In this document: positions 1 through 10,931 of the stretch, in pieces
Numbering within the stretch: the first letter of the stretch is position 1
How the letters are laid out: every line of letters begins with the position of its first letter
Source: Welwitschia mirabilis
Lineage: Eukaryota; Gnetophyta; Gnetopsida; Welwitschiales
DNA: 55,808 nt
Assembly: GCA_051453625.1 (NCBI GenBank)
Contig: JBOZIK010000001.1
Coordinates: 109,917,786-109,973,593 of the forward strand
Direction of reading: 5' to 3'
The notes under the pieces: generated by a model
What the model was told of the DNA's origin: nothing
Database searches by the model: none
Seen by the model: only the letters and a program-made list of their open reading frames with translations
Program-made: the position numbers and the translations under genes

Positions 1-1000
1 CCGCCCGCCGATTTCTCACAAGCTCTTTGTTTCCATTACACGGATACTCAATTCATGAAAGTAAACGAACTCGCTTAATTTGAGCCAATGCGTACGTTAT
101 TATCTAGCACTACCTCAGGAACGGAAATTTGCAGACCAGTCGCATAATTCTCTCGAGTAAATGTGTGATGTGCACCCTGTTCAAGCTGAGTGGCGAAGTG
201 GGACACCTGGTTGAAAACGCTTCACCATTGCATGCTTGTTGGCTACTAAAAGCATTTCGCTATTCATGCCTTTAGCTGTAGAAAGCATTTTGTTGAAAAC
301 ATTTCGCTATTCATGCCTGTTTGCTGTGGAAAGCATTTTGCTGAAAACGTTTCACTATTCAGCTTTACTGCTAACACTTGAAAATCTATTCTCACTTCGC
401 TTTGGCCCTTACTGTTGATCTATTTATCGGCGTTCGAGCTTTCATCTGGCATTCTACCTCTCAACTCTCTTCCTCACTCAGTCCATCGTCCAGCTTCCTT
501 AAGGCAAGCAGGTATGACATCCAATCTGAATGCTCTATTTCCTTCTTGAGCATTACCATGAATTCCGTAAGCAGTTTATGCTTTGCGTCTATACTTTTGC
601 CTCCTGCAACGCAATGCTATTTGATGTGCAAGGGCCAAGTAAGTGTTCCTATTCGCATCGCAGATTTGTTTTTTTCTTTTGCCTCCCTTCATTTTGTGGG
701 CACACTCTTCATTCTTGCGTACGGGTTTCTATTGCTAATCAGAACTGAAGTGTGTTCTGCAAAAATGCAAATCTAAAACAATTCGATTCCAGTGCCAGTA
801 TTTCCTTGTTAGCGGTAGCGTTTCTCCGTCGCACTCCTCCTCCTGGTGACTATCGTTGCTTGCAGATACCCATCATACCCGTGAGTCACCTCCTTCACGG
901 CTTCTTGTTTGCCATTCATGAAAGTCATGTTTTGCAACTCTTCTACGGTGTCTCATAATTAAGCCTTGCATAATTCTGTGTGATCATTTTGGACTACTGT
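1..1000. other. CpG-rich, less AT-biased segment, no assignable gene
   Basis: This kilobase differs from everything to its right. CG dinucleotides are frequent (for example in the first ten bases and around 60-220) and A+T is visibly lower. Open frames exist, the longest at 378-776 (132 codons), but their translation is hydrophobic and low in information and I recognise no domain. Splice-like signals are present: a good acceptor ending about 865 and GT donors near 511, 641 and 880. They do not define a coding exon. It could be an untranslated or promoter-proximal part of a gene lying off the left edge, or a low-copy insert that has escaped methylation. No function is assigned. Confidence 0.4.
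211..372. repeat. 48-bp degenerate tandem repeat, about 3.5 copies
   Basis: The word GCTGTAGAAAGCATTTTG at 275 recurs at 323 with one or two changes, giving a 48-bp period. It carries the linked words GAAAACATTTCGCTATTC and CATGCCT. An earlier unit starts at 211. The unit at 242-274 is only 33 bp long because 15 bp between two ATTT words are missing, which looks like a microhomology deletion. Because 48 is a multiple of three, one forward frame shows a repeated AVESILLKTF peptide, but I see no sign that it is translated. Confidence 0.65.
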
Positions 1001-1009
1001 ATTTTCGTT

Positions 1010-1130
1010 TCAATGCGGTTGGTGTACTGGTTAAGTCACAGAAATCCTGAAAAACAGGTGATAGGTTAGATTCCCAGAGTCTACGCACCTTTCCTTTTGT
1101 CTAAACTTAAAAAAAATAAAAAAAGAATTA
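1010..1130 (+). mobile_element. tRNA-derived SINE-like remnant with pol III A and B boxes
   Basis: TGGTGTACTGG at 1020-1030 matches the pol III A-box pattern TGGYNNANTGG. GGTTAGATTCC at 1064-1074 matches the B box GGTTCGANTCC with one difference. The spacing of 33 bases is normal for a tRNA head. A run of A interrupted by T at about 1109-1127 could be the 3' tail. The segment does not fold into a clean tRNA cloverleaf by eye, so a SINE or tRNA pseudogene is preferred over a working tRNA. I found no target-site duplication. Confidence 0.4.
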
Positions 1131-2411
1131 ATCGCATTATAATTATATAAATACCCCTCTTTCTACCAAAACTTGTGCACCAATAAAACTTCTCACATAA
1201 TTGAAGGTGGATACTTCGGCAAATTTTCAAGCCATAACTTAGAAAATTTTTATTTAAATAATGCGAGTCCCCTATAACTAAGCGTTCAAAGCCATGAAAT
1301 AAAATTTTAGTTAGCAAATTCTTGGCTACAAGTCTCTTGCCAAATTTTAGAGATTATTATGAAATGTATTTCTAGATACATAAAATTTAAATAACTTATT
1401 TGAGGAAAATCTTAAATTCACTCTAATTAAATATTAAAATAATAAGTATGAGTTTATTGCATAGTAAATAACCCTTAAGTAGAAATTTCCTTAGCCACAT
1501 TTTTAAAATATTTAAATATTCTTGAGCTTTACACCTATTTAATAATTTTAATTAGGAAAACATACCTCCTCTCTCTTCCAGTGTTAGTTTGTTTTCGGGT
1601 CCTTCTTTTGGTATTATAGCATTAGAGAAAATTTGAATGTTTTCAATAATTGAAAATTTAGGGTTTTACAGTAACTCATAAAGTTTATTAGGTAATTTCA
1701 AGATGCAAGCTAGAAGGTGTTTGTGATGACTTAGGTGATATGGGTCCAAGTTGGTAAGTTATGAGATTTTGAAAATACAACTGTAATGACTTATGCAATA
1801 GGATAGTGTTTCAATTTACTTAGATGCTTAAAAAAGTCTTCACTTACTAAAAATCCTATGATTGTCACATTATAACTATGTGCCAATTAAGTACATAGTA
1901 TGATTGTCTAAAGTAGATAAGAAAACTATGATGAGCAATGGGAAAATTATTAAACTCATTTGCTAATTATTGGCTGGGATTCATTTTTAGGATTCATTCA
2001 TTATGGATTAGATTTTAGTATACTCCATTCACTATTTTTTAATTTTAATTTAATTTAGAATATGGGTAGGGAAGAAACTCCTTAAAACTCCATTTTGTGT
2101 GCTACAGCAAGGGCTTCCACCTATTCCTATGTCCTTATTATCCATTTAGTCTTTTGTTGGTATTTCTCTTTTCTATGTTCCTTCCATTTGAATACCTCCA
2201 ATAATTTTCTCTTACTATTCACTATTTCAATAAGGTGAAACAAGATATGATCAAAATATACAAAGAGTTAATGAACCACAACAACTACTTGAAAAAACAC
2301 AATCAATATACCAAACTTGAATTTTTTTAGTCAAATCCTATCTTATGCAATTGCAAATGGCTAAGATGGCATGATCCTTATCATGAACAAATCTTTAGCT
2401 ATTGCACAAGC
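1131..2411. other. AT-rich non-coding stretch
   Basis: No open frame with a recognisable domain and no obvious repeat boundary. Short A and T runs are common. I see nothing assignable here. Confidence 0.5.
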
Positions 2412-2437
2412 AAAAAAAAAAAAAAAAAAAAAAAAAA
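2412..2437. repeat. poly-A run of 26
   Basis: An uninterrupted run of 26 A ends four bases before an assembly gap. It may be the tail of a retroelement whose body lies to the left, but nothing upstream is recognisable as a LINE or SINE. The gap probably exists because assembly failed at this homopolymer and the following tandem array. Confidence 0.7.
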
Positions 2438-2441
2438 GGCT

Positions 2442-3254
2442 NNNNNNNNNNNNNNNNNNNNNNNNNNNNNNNNNNNNNNNNNNNNNNNNNNNNNNNNNNN
2501 NNNNNNNNNNNNNNNNNNNNNNNNNNNNNNNNNNNNNNNNNNNNNNNNNNNNNNNNNNNNNNNNNNNNNNNNNNNNNNNNNNNNNNNNNNNNNNNNNNNN
2601 NNNNNNNNNNNNNNNNNNNNNNNNNNNNNNNNNNNNNNNNNNNNNNNNNNNNNNNNNNNNNNNNNNNNNNNNNNNNNNNNNNNNNNNNNNNNNNNNNNNN
2701 NNNNNNNNNNNNNNNNNNNNNNNNNNNNNNNNNNNNNNNNNNNNNNNNNNNNNNNNNNNNNNNNNNNNNNNNNNNNNNNNNNNNNNNNNNNNNNNNNNNN
2801 NNNNNNNNNNNNNNNNNNNNNNNNNNNNNNNNNNNNNNNNNNNNNNNNNNNNNNNNNNNNNNNNNNNNNNNNNNNNNNNNNNNNNNNNNNNNNNNNNNNN
2901 NNNNNNNNNNNNNNNNNNNNNNNNNNNNNNNNNNNNNNNNNNNNNNNNNNNNNNNNNNNNNNNNNNNNNNNNNNNNNNNNNNNNNNNNNNNNNNNNNNNN
3001 NNNNNNNNNNNNNNNNNNNNNNNNNNNNNNNNNNNNNNNNNNNNNNNNNNNNNNNNNNNNNNNNNNNNNNNNNNNNNNNNNNNNNNNNNNNNNNNNNNNN
3101 NNNNNNNNNNNNNNNNNNNNNNNNNNNNNNNNNNNNNNNNNNNNNNNNNNNNNNNNNNNNNNNNNNNNNNNNNNNNNNNNNNNNNNNNNNNNNNNNNNNN
3201 NNNNNNNNNNNNNNNNNNNNNNNNNNNNNNNNNNNNNNNNNNNNNNNNNNNNNN
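2442..3254. other. assembly gap (813 N)
   Basis: Undetermined bases. Apparent open frames through the gap are artefacts. Confidence 1.
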
Positions 3255-5463
3255 AGAGAGTGATGGGTCTCTAGAATTGTAGGAAGCATAATCCATTCAT
3301 CTTCCAAGGTTTCAATTCAGTGAAACATGGATTTGTAAAATTTCATGATAATTAAGTTTACAATGTATAAAATTGATTGTCTCCTCATTTTGATTATCTT
3401 TAATTATGGGTTATCTTTCATTATAAAAATATTGCAAAAGTTCTTCATTTTAGTCAATCTCTATGTCTAAGTTTTATCTCAAGGTTTGCATTGATTTGAT
3501 ACAAGGATAAAATCTTTATCATAGACTTTATACTTTAAGATATTTGATGTGGTCTAGGTATGCATTTTTCTTCTGTTGTCATTGTACATTATTTGTGAGC
3601 TTGGAGAGCTTTATATAAAAGTCACAAAAGATTAGTAGTTAAGCTTTTGCTTTAGCAAGATATCTAGCAATATATATTATTTTGTGCTATCTAATAGATA
3701 CTTTTAAAAGTCTAAAGATATTTTATTGTATTTGATTAAAAAAAACAAAGACTTTCTAGCTAGTATTTGATATCTGCTACATAATAAATACTTCGGAGGC
3801 TTATAATAAAATCAAAGCATCAATGGGAAGATATTCCAACTATTGAATATTTTTCCTTCATTTAAGAGGTTGTGGGTTTGAACTTTTGAATGCCTTGCTT
3901 GATATACTATTACCCTATAATCATAATTAAGTTATTCATTTAGGTGATATAGCATCTATAATTTTAGACGATGAACAACCACTAAAAGTTTTAAGAGAGT
4001 GATGGGTCTCTAGAATTGTAGGAAGCATAATCCATTCATCTTCCAAGGTTTCAATTCAGTGAAACATGGANNNNNNNNNNNNNNNNNNNNNNNNNNNNNN
4101 NNNNNNNNNNNNNNNNNNNNNNNNNNNNNNNNNNNNNNNNNNNNNNNNNNNNNNNNNNNNNNNNNNNNNNNNNNNNNNNNNNNNNNNNNNNNNNNNNNNN
4201 NNNNNNNNNNNNNNNNNNNNNNNNNNNNNNNNNNNNNNNNNNNNNNNNNNNNNNNNNNNNNNNNNNNNNNNNNNNNNNNNNNNNNNNNNNNNNNNNNNNN
4301 NNNNNNNNNNNNNNNNNNNNNNNNNNNNNNNNNNNNNNNNNNNNNNNNNNNNNNNNNNNNNNNNNNNNNNNNNNNNNNNNNNNNNNNNNNNNNNNNNNNN
4401 NNNNNNNNNNNNNNNNNNNNNNNNNNNNNNNNNNNNNNNNNNNNNNNNNNNNNNNNNNNNNNNNNNNNNNNNNNNNNNNNNNNNNNNNNNNNNNNNNNNN
4501 NNNNNNNNNNNNNNNNNNNNNNNNNNNNNNNNNNNNNNNNNNNNNNNNNNNNNNNNNNNNNNNNNNNNNNNNNNNNNNNNNNNNNNNNNNNNNNNNNNNN
4601 NNNNNNNNNNNNNNNNNNNNNNNNNNNNNNNNNNNNNNNNNNNNNNNNNNNNNNNNNNNNNNNNNNNNNNNNNNNNNNNNNNNNNNNNNNNNNNNNNNNN
4701 NNNNNNNNNNNNNNNNNNNNNNNNNNNNNNNNNNNNNNNNNNNNNNNNNNNNNNNNNNNNNNNNNNNNNNNNNNNNNNNNNNNNNNNNNNNNNNNNNNNN
4801 NNNNNNNNNNNNNNNNNNNNNNNNNNNNNNNNNNNNNNNNNNNNNNNNNNNNNNNNNNNNNNNNNNNNNNNNNNNNNNNNNNNNNNNNNNNNNNNNNNNN
4901 NNNNNNNNNNNNNNNNNNNNNNNNNNNNNNNNNNNNNNNNNNNNNNNNNNNNNNNNNNNNNNNNNNNNNNNNNNNNNNNNNNNNNNNNNNNNNNNNNNNN
5001 NNNNNNNNNNNNNNNNNNNNNNNNNNNNNNNNNNNNNNNNGTTGTCATTGTACATTATTTGTGAGCTTGGAGAGCTTTATATAAAAGTCACAAAAGACTA
5101 GTAGTTAAACTTTTGCTTTAGAAACATTTCTACTAATATATATTATTTTGTGCTATTTAATAGGTAATTTTAAAAGTCTATATTAAATATTTTATTGTAT
5201 TTTATGAAGAAAAACTGAAACTTTCTATCTAGCATTTCATATGTGCTACATAATAAATACTTTAAAATCTTATAATAAAATCAAAGCATCAATGGGATGA
5301 TAGTCCAACTATTGGATATTTGTCCTTCATTTAAGAGGTTGTGGGCTTGAACTTTTGGATGCCTTGCTTGATATACTATTAGCCTATAAGCTTAATTAAA
5401 TTATTCATTTTGGTGATATAGCATCTATACTTCTAGATGAGGAATAACCACTAAAATTTTTAA
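3255..5463. repeat. 739-bp tandem repeat, collapsed, containing a gap
   Basis: The 77 bases at 3255-3331 are repeated exactly at 3994-4070, setting a 739-bp unit. The second copy runs into a gap (4071-5040). The sequence resuming at 5041 matches the unit from about 3577 onward with roughly ten per cent difference and ends near 5463, where similarity to the unit stops (the TTTTAA at 3990 is followed by different sequence). So at least two, and probably more, copies lie here. Each unit holds a sub-module with a B-box-like word, GGTTTGAACTT at 3875-3885 and GGCTTGAACTT at 5344-5354, suggesting it captured a tRNA-derived SINE fragment. No coding sequence is visible. Confidence 0.8.
4071..5040. 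other. assembly gap (970 N) inside the tandem array
   Basis: Undetermined bases bounded on the left by the 77-bp word that also opens the contig at 3255. The true length depends on how many 739-bp units exist. Confidence 1.
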
Positions 5464-5469
5464 AAGTTT

Positions 5470-5672
5470 GACATCCCACTATAATACAAAAAAAGGTTAA
5501 CAAGATGATAATGGAACATTTATTTTCCACATTAGAGGTCATGAGTATTTGTGAGGCCTAAAGCATAATTAAATTATTTCTTTTGATTAGCATTATAGTT
5601 GTGCTTTATAAGACAAGTACGGTTCCTAAAAGTTTCAATTTTAACATCTTCCTCTTCTCTATAATATAATAA
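5470..5672. repeat. diverged extra copy of the SINE-like sub-module
   Basis: This stretch follows the same order of words as 5270-5470: an ATAATA start, a word near AATGGGATGATAG, then AGAGGTTGTGGG or AGAGGTCATGAG, then ATAATTAAATTATT, then GACATC and CTATAATA at the end. The match is only moderate, so it is an older duplication of the roughly 190-200-bp module found inside the 739-bp unit. No gene is seen. Confidence 0.35.
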
Positions 5673-7393
5673 TTCTTTTAAAAGAAAATATGAGAGAGTA
5701 TAATTAACCAAAAAAAAGGAAAAATGGAAAAAAGGAGGTTTCATCTTTGGACATACTAAATTTTGTTCATTTAAAGCAACTAATAAATTTTAATGACTAG
5801 GCAATATCTACCAACTCTTAGGATTTAAACTTAGGACCTTTAGTTCCATAGGCTCAAAGATGTCCCTACCACCACTTAAACATTTGGTGAACTAAACATA
5901 TTGAAATTTAAATTTGTTATAAATTTTCATATTTAAGGGGTTGTTGAGCTCAAAATATTTAGTAACTATAACTTTGTTAAAAGTCCAACCATCACAAATA
6001 ATTTAATTACACTTAGAACCTGACAGTGATAACTAATCTAACATAGAAAAAATCAATATTTGAAATAAAAAGGAAGAATTAATAGTGTTTATCTACATTA
6101 GAGTATTGATGAATAGGTTGACACCAATATGAAACCTAGCATATCAAAAATTGCAAGATATAATTAACCTTCAAATGGATATTTTTTTGCATGCAATCTT
6201 ATTTGAAAAATAAGATGATGAAAAATATAAGCCTTCATAACTAACATATAATAAATATGCATAAGGATCTTTCTTATGAAAAATTAAATTACAACAATGT
6301 TTCCACTTTTAATACATGGATTTCTATAATAAAAGATGTGAAGGTAGATTAGCTACATCACCGAAAAAACTCCTTCTTTGATATGAATTATAACTTTGCA
6401 AAACTTTAAACATCCCCAACCAAATAGAAGTCACATTTTTGCATGCATAAACAAAAATGTAAAAGAACATTTCACCCAAACCATAAGAGAGACAAATTAC
6501 TAAAACATATCATAAATGCAACAAATGAAGTCCTAAATAAAGACCATGATATAAGAGATACCAAAGAGAATGCTTCACTTTAAGAAACTTTAAACAATTT
6601 TCAAATTGAATAAAAATAAGCTTTCTAAATATATTATGATTTAACTAGATTCCATCAATGATTACATCAAAGAGTAAGAGCAAAGCAAAGATGATCATAA
6701 ACATTTTAGACTTTAAAGAATAATAAATACAATCCATTTGTCTATTTAACAAAATCCCATATAGAGTATGTTCTAGAAACCTGTAGTTTGCAATAAGAAA
6801 GATGCTCAAAGTTTTATCCATTGATTCCACTACATTCGAATCTGAAAGAAATAGTACCTTTCTAAAATCAATGTGATGCTAACTTAGGATAATGACGTGC
6901 TACTACACCATCAAGGAAAAGAATCAATTATCAAGTTAATTCTTAAAGCATTAGGAAAGGAAGTACATAGGTATTAATTTATAAGCAATGAATGAATTTC
7001 CATTATCTTTTACATAATTTGAAAAACATCAATATCTCCAATTTTAATTTTATGTAGGAAGACTACTTAATTCATAGGATGAATACCTTTTAAAAAAGGC
7101 TTATGTTTAGGAAAGTTACTAATTAATATATTTAAAAGTAAATAAGCATTAGGACACATTTATTAACTATCTGGAAAATCCATTTACCACACAAAGCTTG
7201 AGCCTAATTAAAACAAACTATAAAACTAAGTATGACTTTTTTTTTTTATAAATTCATATTTTTTGAAAGACAAAAAATGTGCTAGGACACTTTAAAAAAT
7301 CAATTTTAGTGTTAGATGCCAATCACATATCACTTCTTAAAATAGCCTTCAAGTTTTTATAAACTTATTAAGACAATTATCAACAAAAAGAAT
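5673..7393. other. AT-rich non-coding stretch
   Basis: No domain, repeat or RNA gene that I can support. The left target-site copy of the LINE begins at its right end. Confidence 0.5.
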
Positions 7394-7406
7394 AATAAGT
7401 ATGAGT
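7394..7406. repeat. left target-site duplication of the LINE
   Basis: The 13 bases AATAAGTATGAGT are identical to 10932-10944. The LINE reading frame becomes recognisable immediately afterwards, as expected for a 5'-truncated target-primed insertion. Confidence 0.8.
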
Positions 7407-8520
7407 TTTTCCAATGATGAAATTAAAAATTCTTTCTTTTTGATTAATAATGACAAAGCCCCCATAGCTGATGATTTTTCACTAAAATTTTTTAAATCTT
7501 CCTGGAATATTATTAGTCAAGATGTTTGCAAAGCCATTAAGAAATTATTCGTTGACTTCAAAATGCCTAGAAGCATCAATTCTATTTCTATCTCCTTGAT
7601 CCCTAAAGTTTGTTGTCCCAATGTAGCCTCAAATTTCCACCCCATTACTTGCTGCAACATTATTTATAAAGCAATCTTGGGTATCCTTGCCAATAGGCTC
7701 AAAAAGGTCATTGAGGATGTCGTAGCTGATAACCAAGGGGTTTTTATCCCACATAGAAGCATTATTCACAACATCCTGCTTGTGTAAGAGCTAGTTTAGC
7801 ATTATGCTAGGAGAAATATTATCCCCAGATGCACCCTCAAGATAGATCTTAAGAAGTCCTTTGATTCAGTTTTCTGGTCCTTCATACTCAACCCAATGGA
7901 AGGCCTGGGTTTTCCCTTTAAATTGATCAAATGGATCTCTACTTGTATCTCTTCCCCCTTCTTCTCTATCCTCATCAATGGGAGGATGGTGGGATACTTT
8001 CTAGGAATGAGAGGCCTTAGACAAGGTGACCTGCTCTCTATCTATCTCTTTGTACTTATTATGGAGTACCTTTCTAGGGCCTTTAACATGGCTTCTAGTC
8101 CTCATTTCAATTTTCACCCTAAATGTAGCAAGCTGCAAATTACTCACCTATCTTATGTCGATGATCTATTCCTTTTTTACAAAACTGATATCAGGTCCAT
8201 TCGTTTGTTAAAGCAAACCTTTAATCACTTCAAGGAGGTCTCTGATCTTGAGGTCAATCTCTTTAAAAGCCAGACATTCTTTGGTGGTATCTCTCAAAGA
8301 CAAAAAGATAGCTTCACACATCTATTAGGTTTTTTTGAAGGTATCCTTCCTATTAAATACGTGGGAGACCTTCTTAATTCAAAAAAGCTCTCTATTGTAG
8401 ACTACTTCACTCTTATTCTTAGGGTAACTGAAAAATTTAGATCTTGGACTCCAAAATTCCTATCCTATGCTAGCAAGCTTGTCCTAGTTAAGGCAATGCT
8501 CTAATCTTTAACCTCTTTTT
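7407..8520 (+). pseudogene. LINE ORF2 reverse transcriptase, interrupted
   Basis: Translation from 7407 gives the RT fingers: an FSNDEIKNSFF start, KAPIADDFS (usual form KAPGPDG), then LIPKVCCPNVASNFHPIT, ILANRLKKV and QGVFIPHRSI. A stop at 7785-7787 interrupts the frame. The reading resumes through LKIDLKKSFDSV to the long open frame from 7896. That frame holds GLRQGDLLSIYLFVLIMEYL and the catalytic SYVDDLFLF, with YVDD at 8154-8165. YVDD replaces the YADD more usual in plant L1 elements and keeps both aspartates. The frame ends at 8502-8504. In an intact element this enzyme copies LINE RNA at a nicked chromosomal target. This copy cannot make it, because it is truncated and interrupted. Confidence 0.9.
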
Positions 8521-9205
8521 GGTTAGGATATTCATTCTTCCAAATAAAATCCTCTGCAAAATAAACTCCCTTTGCAAAAGGTTTTTATGGACAGGAAATA
8601 CTGACCATTCTAAAAAAGCTCCTATTTCCTGGAAAATTTTGGTAAAGCCAATAAAACTTGAAGAGTTGATTCTAATAATCTTGATCCTAATGAATAAAGT
8701 GTTGGTCTTTTCCCAGCTATGGGATTTAGCACTTAAGAAAGACACCCTTTGGATCAAGTGATGTAACAAGTATTACTTCAAAAAGGTCAGCATTTGGCAA
8801 TATCAGATAAAGTACAACACCTTTTAAATCATCCAAAAAAATTTTGGAACTCTGTACCCTCACTAGAAGATATGTTCGGCTCAATGTTAGCTCTCTATCT
8901 TGGACTACTCTAGGTTTTCCTTTTCCCACTTTTAAAATTTATCAGCATTTAATTAGTCAAGAACCAAAGGTTTTCTGGTATGATATGGCCTGGAATCATT
9001 TCATCCTCCCAAAATTCTCTTTTATTTCTTGGCTAGCTTGTCACAATAGATTATTCACCAAAGACCATATGCTTAAGTTTGGGATTCAGATAGACCCTAC
9101 ATGTGCCTTATGTGGACTATCACTTGAATCTAGAAACCACCTTTTCTTTGAGTGTCCCTCATGTGCTCTCCTGCTCAGACCAGTTTTCAACCTGATCAAT
9201 ATCTG
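8521..9205 (+). pseudogene. LINE ORF2 thumb/linker and zf-RVT zinc finger
   Basis: After the RT, two frames together give the usual linker: FILPNKILCKINSLCKRFLW, an ISWKILVKPIK stretch, then LWDLALKKDTLWIK, ending at a TGA at 8759-8761. From 8844 a 120-codon open frame gives FWYDMAWNHFILPKFSFISW, LACHNRLFTKDHMLKFGI and the finger CALCGLSLESRNHLFFEC. The cysteines and histidine (spacing C-2-C-8-H-4-C) lie at about 9102-9155. This zf-RVT module is typical of plant LINE ORF2 C-termini and is thought to bind nucleic acid. The finger residues are all kept, while the linker has suffered at least one frameshift and stop. Confidence 0.85.
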
Positions 9206-10916
9206 ACCAGCTTCAGTCTTTTGGCTTGATCTAATCAGTTGGTCCAAACATCATCTCAGATCTAACTCTTACCAGCATTGCATTGCAAAATTTCTATTTT
9301 TAGCTTGCATTTACCATTTTTGGTAAACAAGAAATGATAAAATTTTCAATTATAAGGATTTTTTTCTCTAGAACTATGTCAAGAAAATCATGCTCTAGCT
9401 CGCCCTCAAACTGTCTTCCATCAGTCGTCCCAAAGACACTCATAAAAATCGGCTTTAGTATCAGCTAGTGGTTATTTATCCCCTTATGATGTTCTCTCCA
9501 TTGTGTCCTTAGCTGGCTGGTGTTTTTAAAAGGTTTAGTTCTGTCTACTGGCCTCTGTTTCTCCACAGCTCTTCCAGGCCATTCTCCTTGGAATTTCCTG
9601 GACCTTCTTGGTGATAGCCATTTTGGACCTCATTGTCTTCTAGAGGATCCTCATCTTGCTTATGTCTCGTCTTCTTCAAGTCTCATCTTACTGCCTGGCT
9701 CGTAGCCGAGTTCCAAGTTTTTTGATGCAGGCATGCAGATTAAAATTTATTGCATTATAAGAGAGGCTTGTAATAGACAATGGCACTGTTAGGGAATGCG
9801 TTCTCCATTCTAGATGTTGGTTCGTTGAGCCCCCGAGTGCACAAAATTGAATACTTTTCATAGCCTATAGGTCTAGAGGAGTGTGCCCATCATATAGCTT
9901 ACTGCCCGCTTCTTAGGCTTTTGATGGGCAGTAGGGCACTCAAGAGAATGGGGTTATTGATTCTGACCAATGAAATAGTTGACCAAAATCCTCCTCTGTC
10001 TTTGCCGTGTTTTATTCCCAGGTTTTCTTTTCAGATTTACAAAGCTCAATGATTTCTCCAATATTGTCATATTCCAGTAGAAATGTAGTAGGTTTCTATG
10101 AAGTAAAATGATATTTCTAAGTCTGATCAGAGTTTACTCCCACATTGGGATGGTCTGCTAAAGCGTTTCCTCATATGTTTTAATGTTCTCTCCTCTGGAA
10201 TGATCATCACTGGGCAGCTGTTCAGCCTTATATAGCAGTGAAGATCTTCTGGTATTACCCAACTATACTTATGTAGATCTCTGTTTTTACCTTATCACAT
10301 TTAGTTCTCTTGGTGCTATATTGTAGACTCCCAAGCATGTTGCAGTTTTGTCTCAAGTCAATGATTCTCAATTCAGCACAAGAGTCCAGATGGGCAGTTT
10401 ATCAACTTCAACACATACAGTGTCTACACCTTTATTGGCAAAGGTTCAGAAATGGCATTAGCAGTGGCTATTAAATAGGTCCATGAAAGTGAGAGTTCAG
10501 AGCAAATTCCTGATGTGAAAATGGTCTTTGACTTTAGTTTTAAAGACATTGTTAGTTGTCATAAAAGTCCCATGTCAACCGGTATCTAATATTGAATAGC
10601 AGAAAATAATTATGGAATTATTAGAAATAACAGGGCTCATTTGCATTCTGCAGGCCCTTAAGGCATATCAGACAACTAAGGAAAGATCCGATTTATCATG
10701 TGAACCCTTGCAACCTGAGAATTGTTAACTTGATAAGAATATACAGGCATGTTTCCCAGGTTAGCTTGTGTAGATATTTGACAACCCAGTTCCTTATCAG
10801 TGGAAATCACTGATCCCTACTCCAAGGCTTTCAGCTGGTTGTTTTATTCTATTTTTGTTTTAGTCAAGGTTTATACTTCCAATGATCCCAGTAATGAAAA
10901 CTTTCCAAATTTCATT
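9206..10916 (+). other. LINE ORF2 C-terminal remnant and long 3' region
   Basis: About 9280-9360 reads as KFLFLACIYHFW, stop, TRNDKIFNYKDF, the conserved stretch that follows the zinc finger in plant L1 ORF2 proteins. A WFVEPPSAQN-like stretch near 9820 might open a decayed RNase H domain, but I cannot align its catalytic residues, so this is only a suggestion. The rest, to about 10916, has no readable frame. Base composition is noticeably less AT-rich than outside the element. Confidence 0.5.
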
Positions 10917-10931
10917 CAAAAAAAGAAAAAC

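Larger units (their letters stand above)
7407..10931 (+). mobile_element. 5'-truncated plant L1-type LINE
   Basis: A non-LTR retrotransposon of about 3.5 kb lies between perfect 13-bp duplications. It begins inside ORF2 a little upstream of the reverse transcriptase, so the endonuclease and ORF1 are absent, as in most LINE copies truncated during reverse transcription. Order: RT (7407-8520), RT-to-zinc-finger linker and zf-RVT (8521-9205), a further ORF2 C-terminal stretch to about 9400, then a long less AT-rich tail to the A-rich end at about 10917-10930. The last part, AATGAAAACTTTCC then an ATTCAAAAAAAG tail, resembles other plant LINE 3' ends. The body is richer in G+C than its flanks, so it has probably decayed for less time than they have. 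Confidence 0.9.

Noticed and set aside
378-958. Overlapping forward open frames of 132, 72 and 68 codons
   Set aside because: They overlap in different frames, have no domain and are low in complexity. The less AT-rich composition by itself makes open frames more frequent here.
1438-1455. AATAATAAGTATGAGTTT, identical to 7391-7408 at the LINE's left end
   Set aside because: An 18-base match between two AT-rich sites is not far from what chance allows in 55 kb of this composition, and no longer similarity surrounds it. It does not disturb the 13-bp LINE target duplication.
2361-5084. Long open frames of about 300 codons on both strands
   Set aside because: They consist almost entirely of N and exist only because gaps contain no stop codons.
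8026-8929. Other frames overlapping the LINE RT (61, 93, 67 and similar codons)
   Set aside because: Shadow frames of the RT and zinc-finger coding strand.
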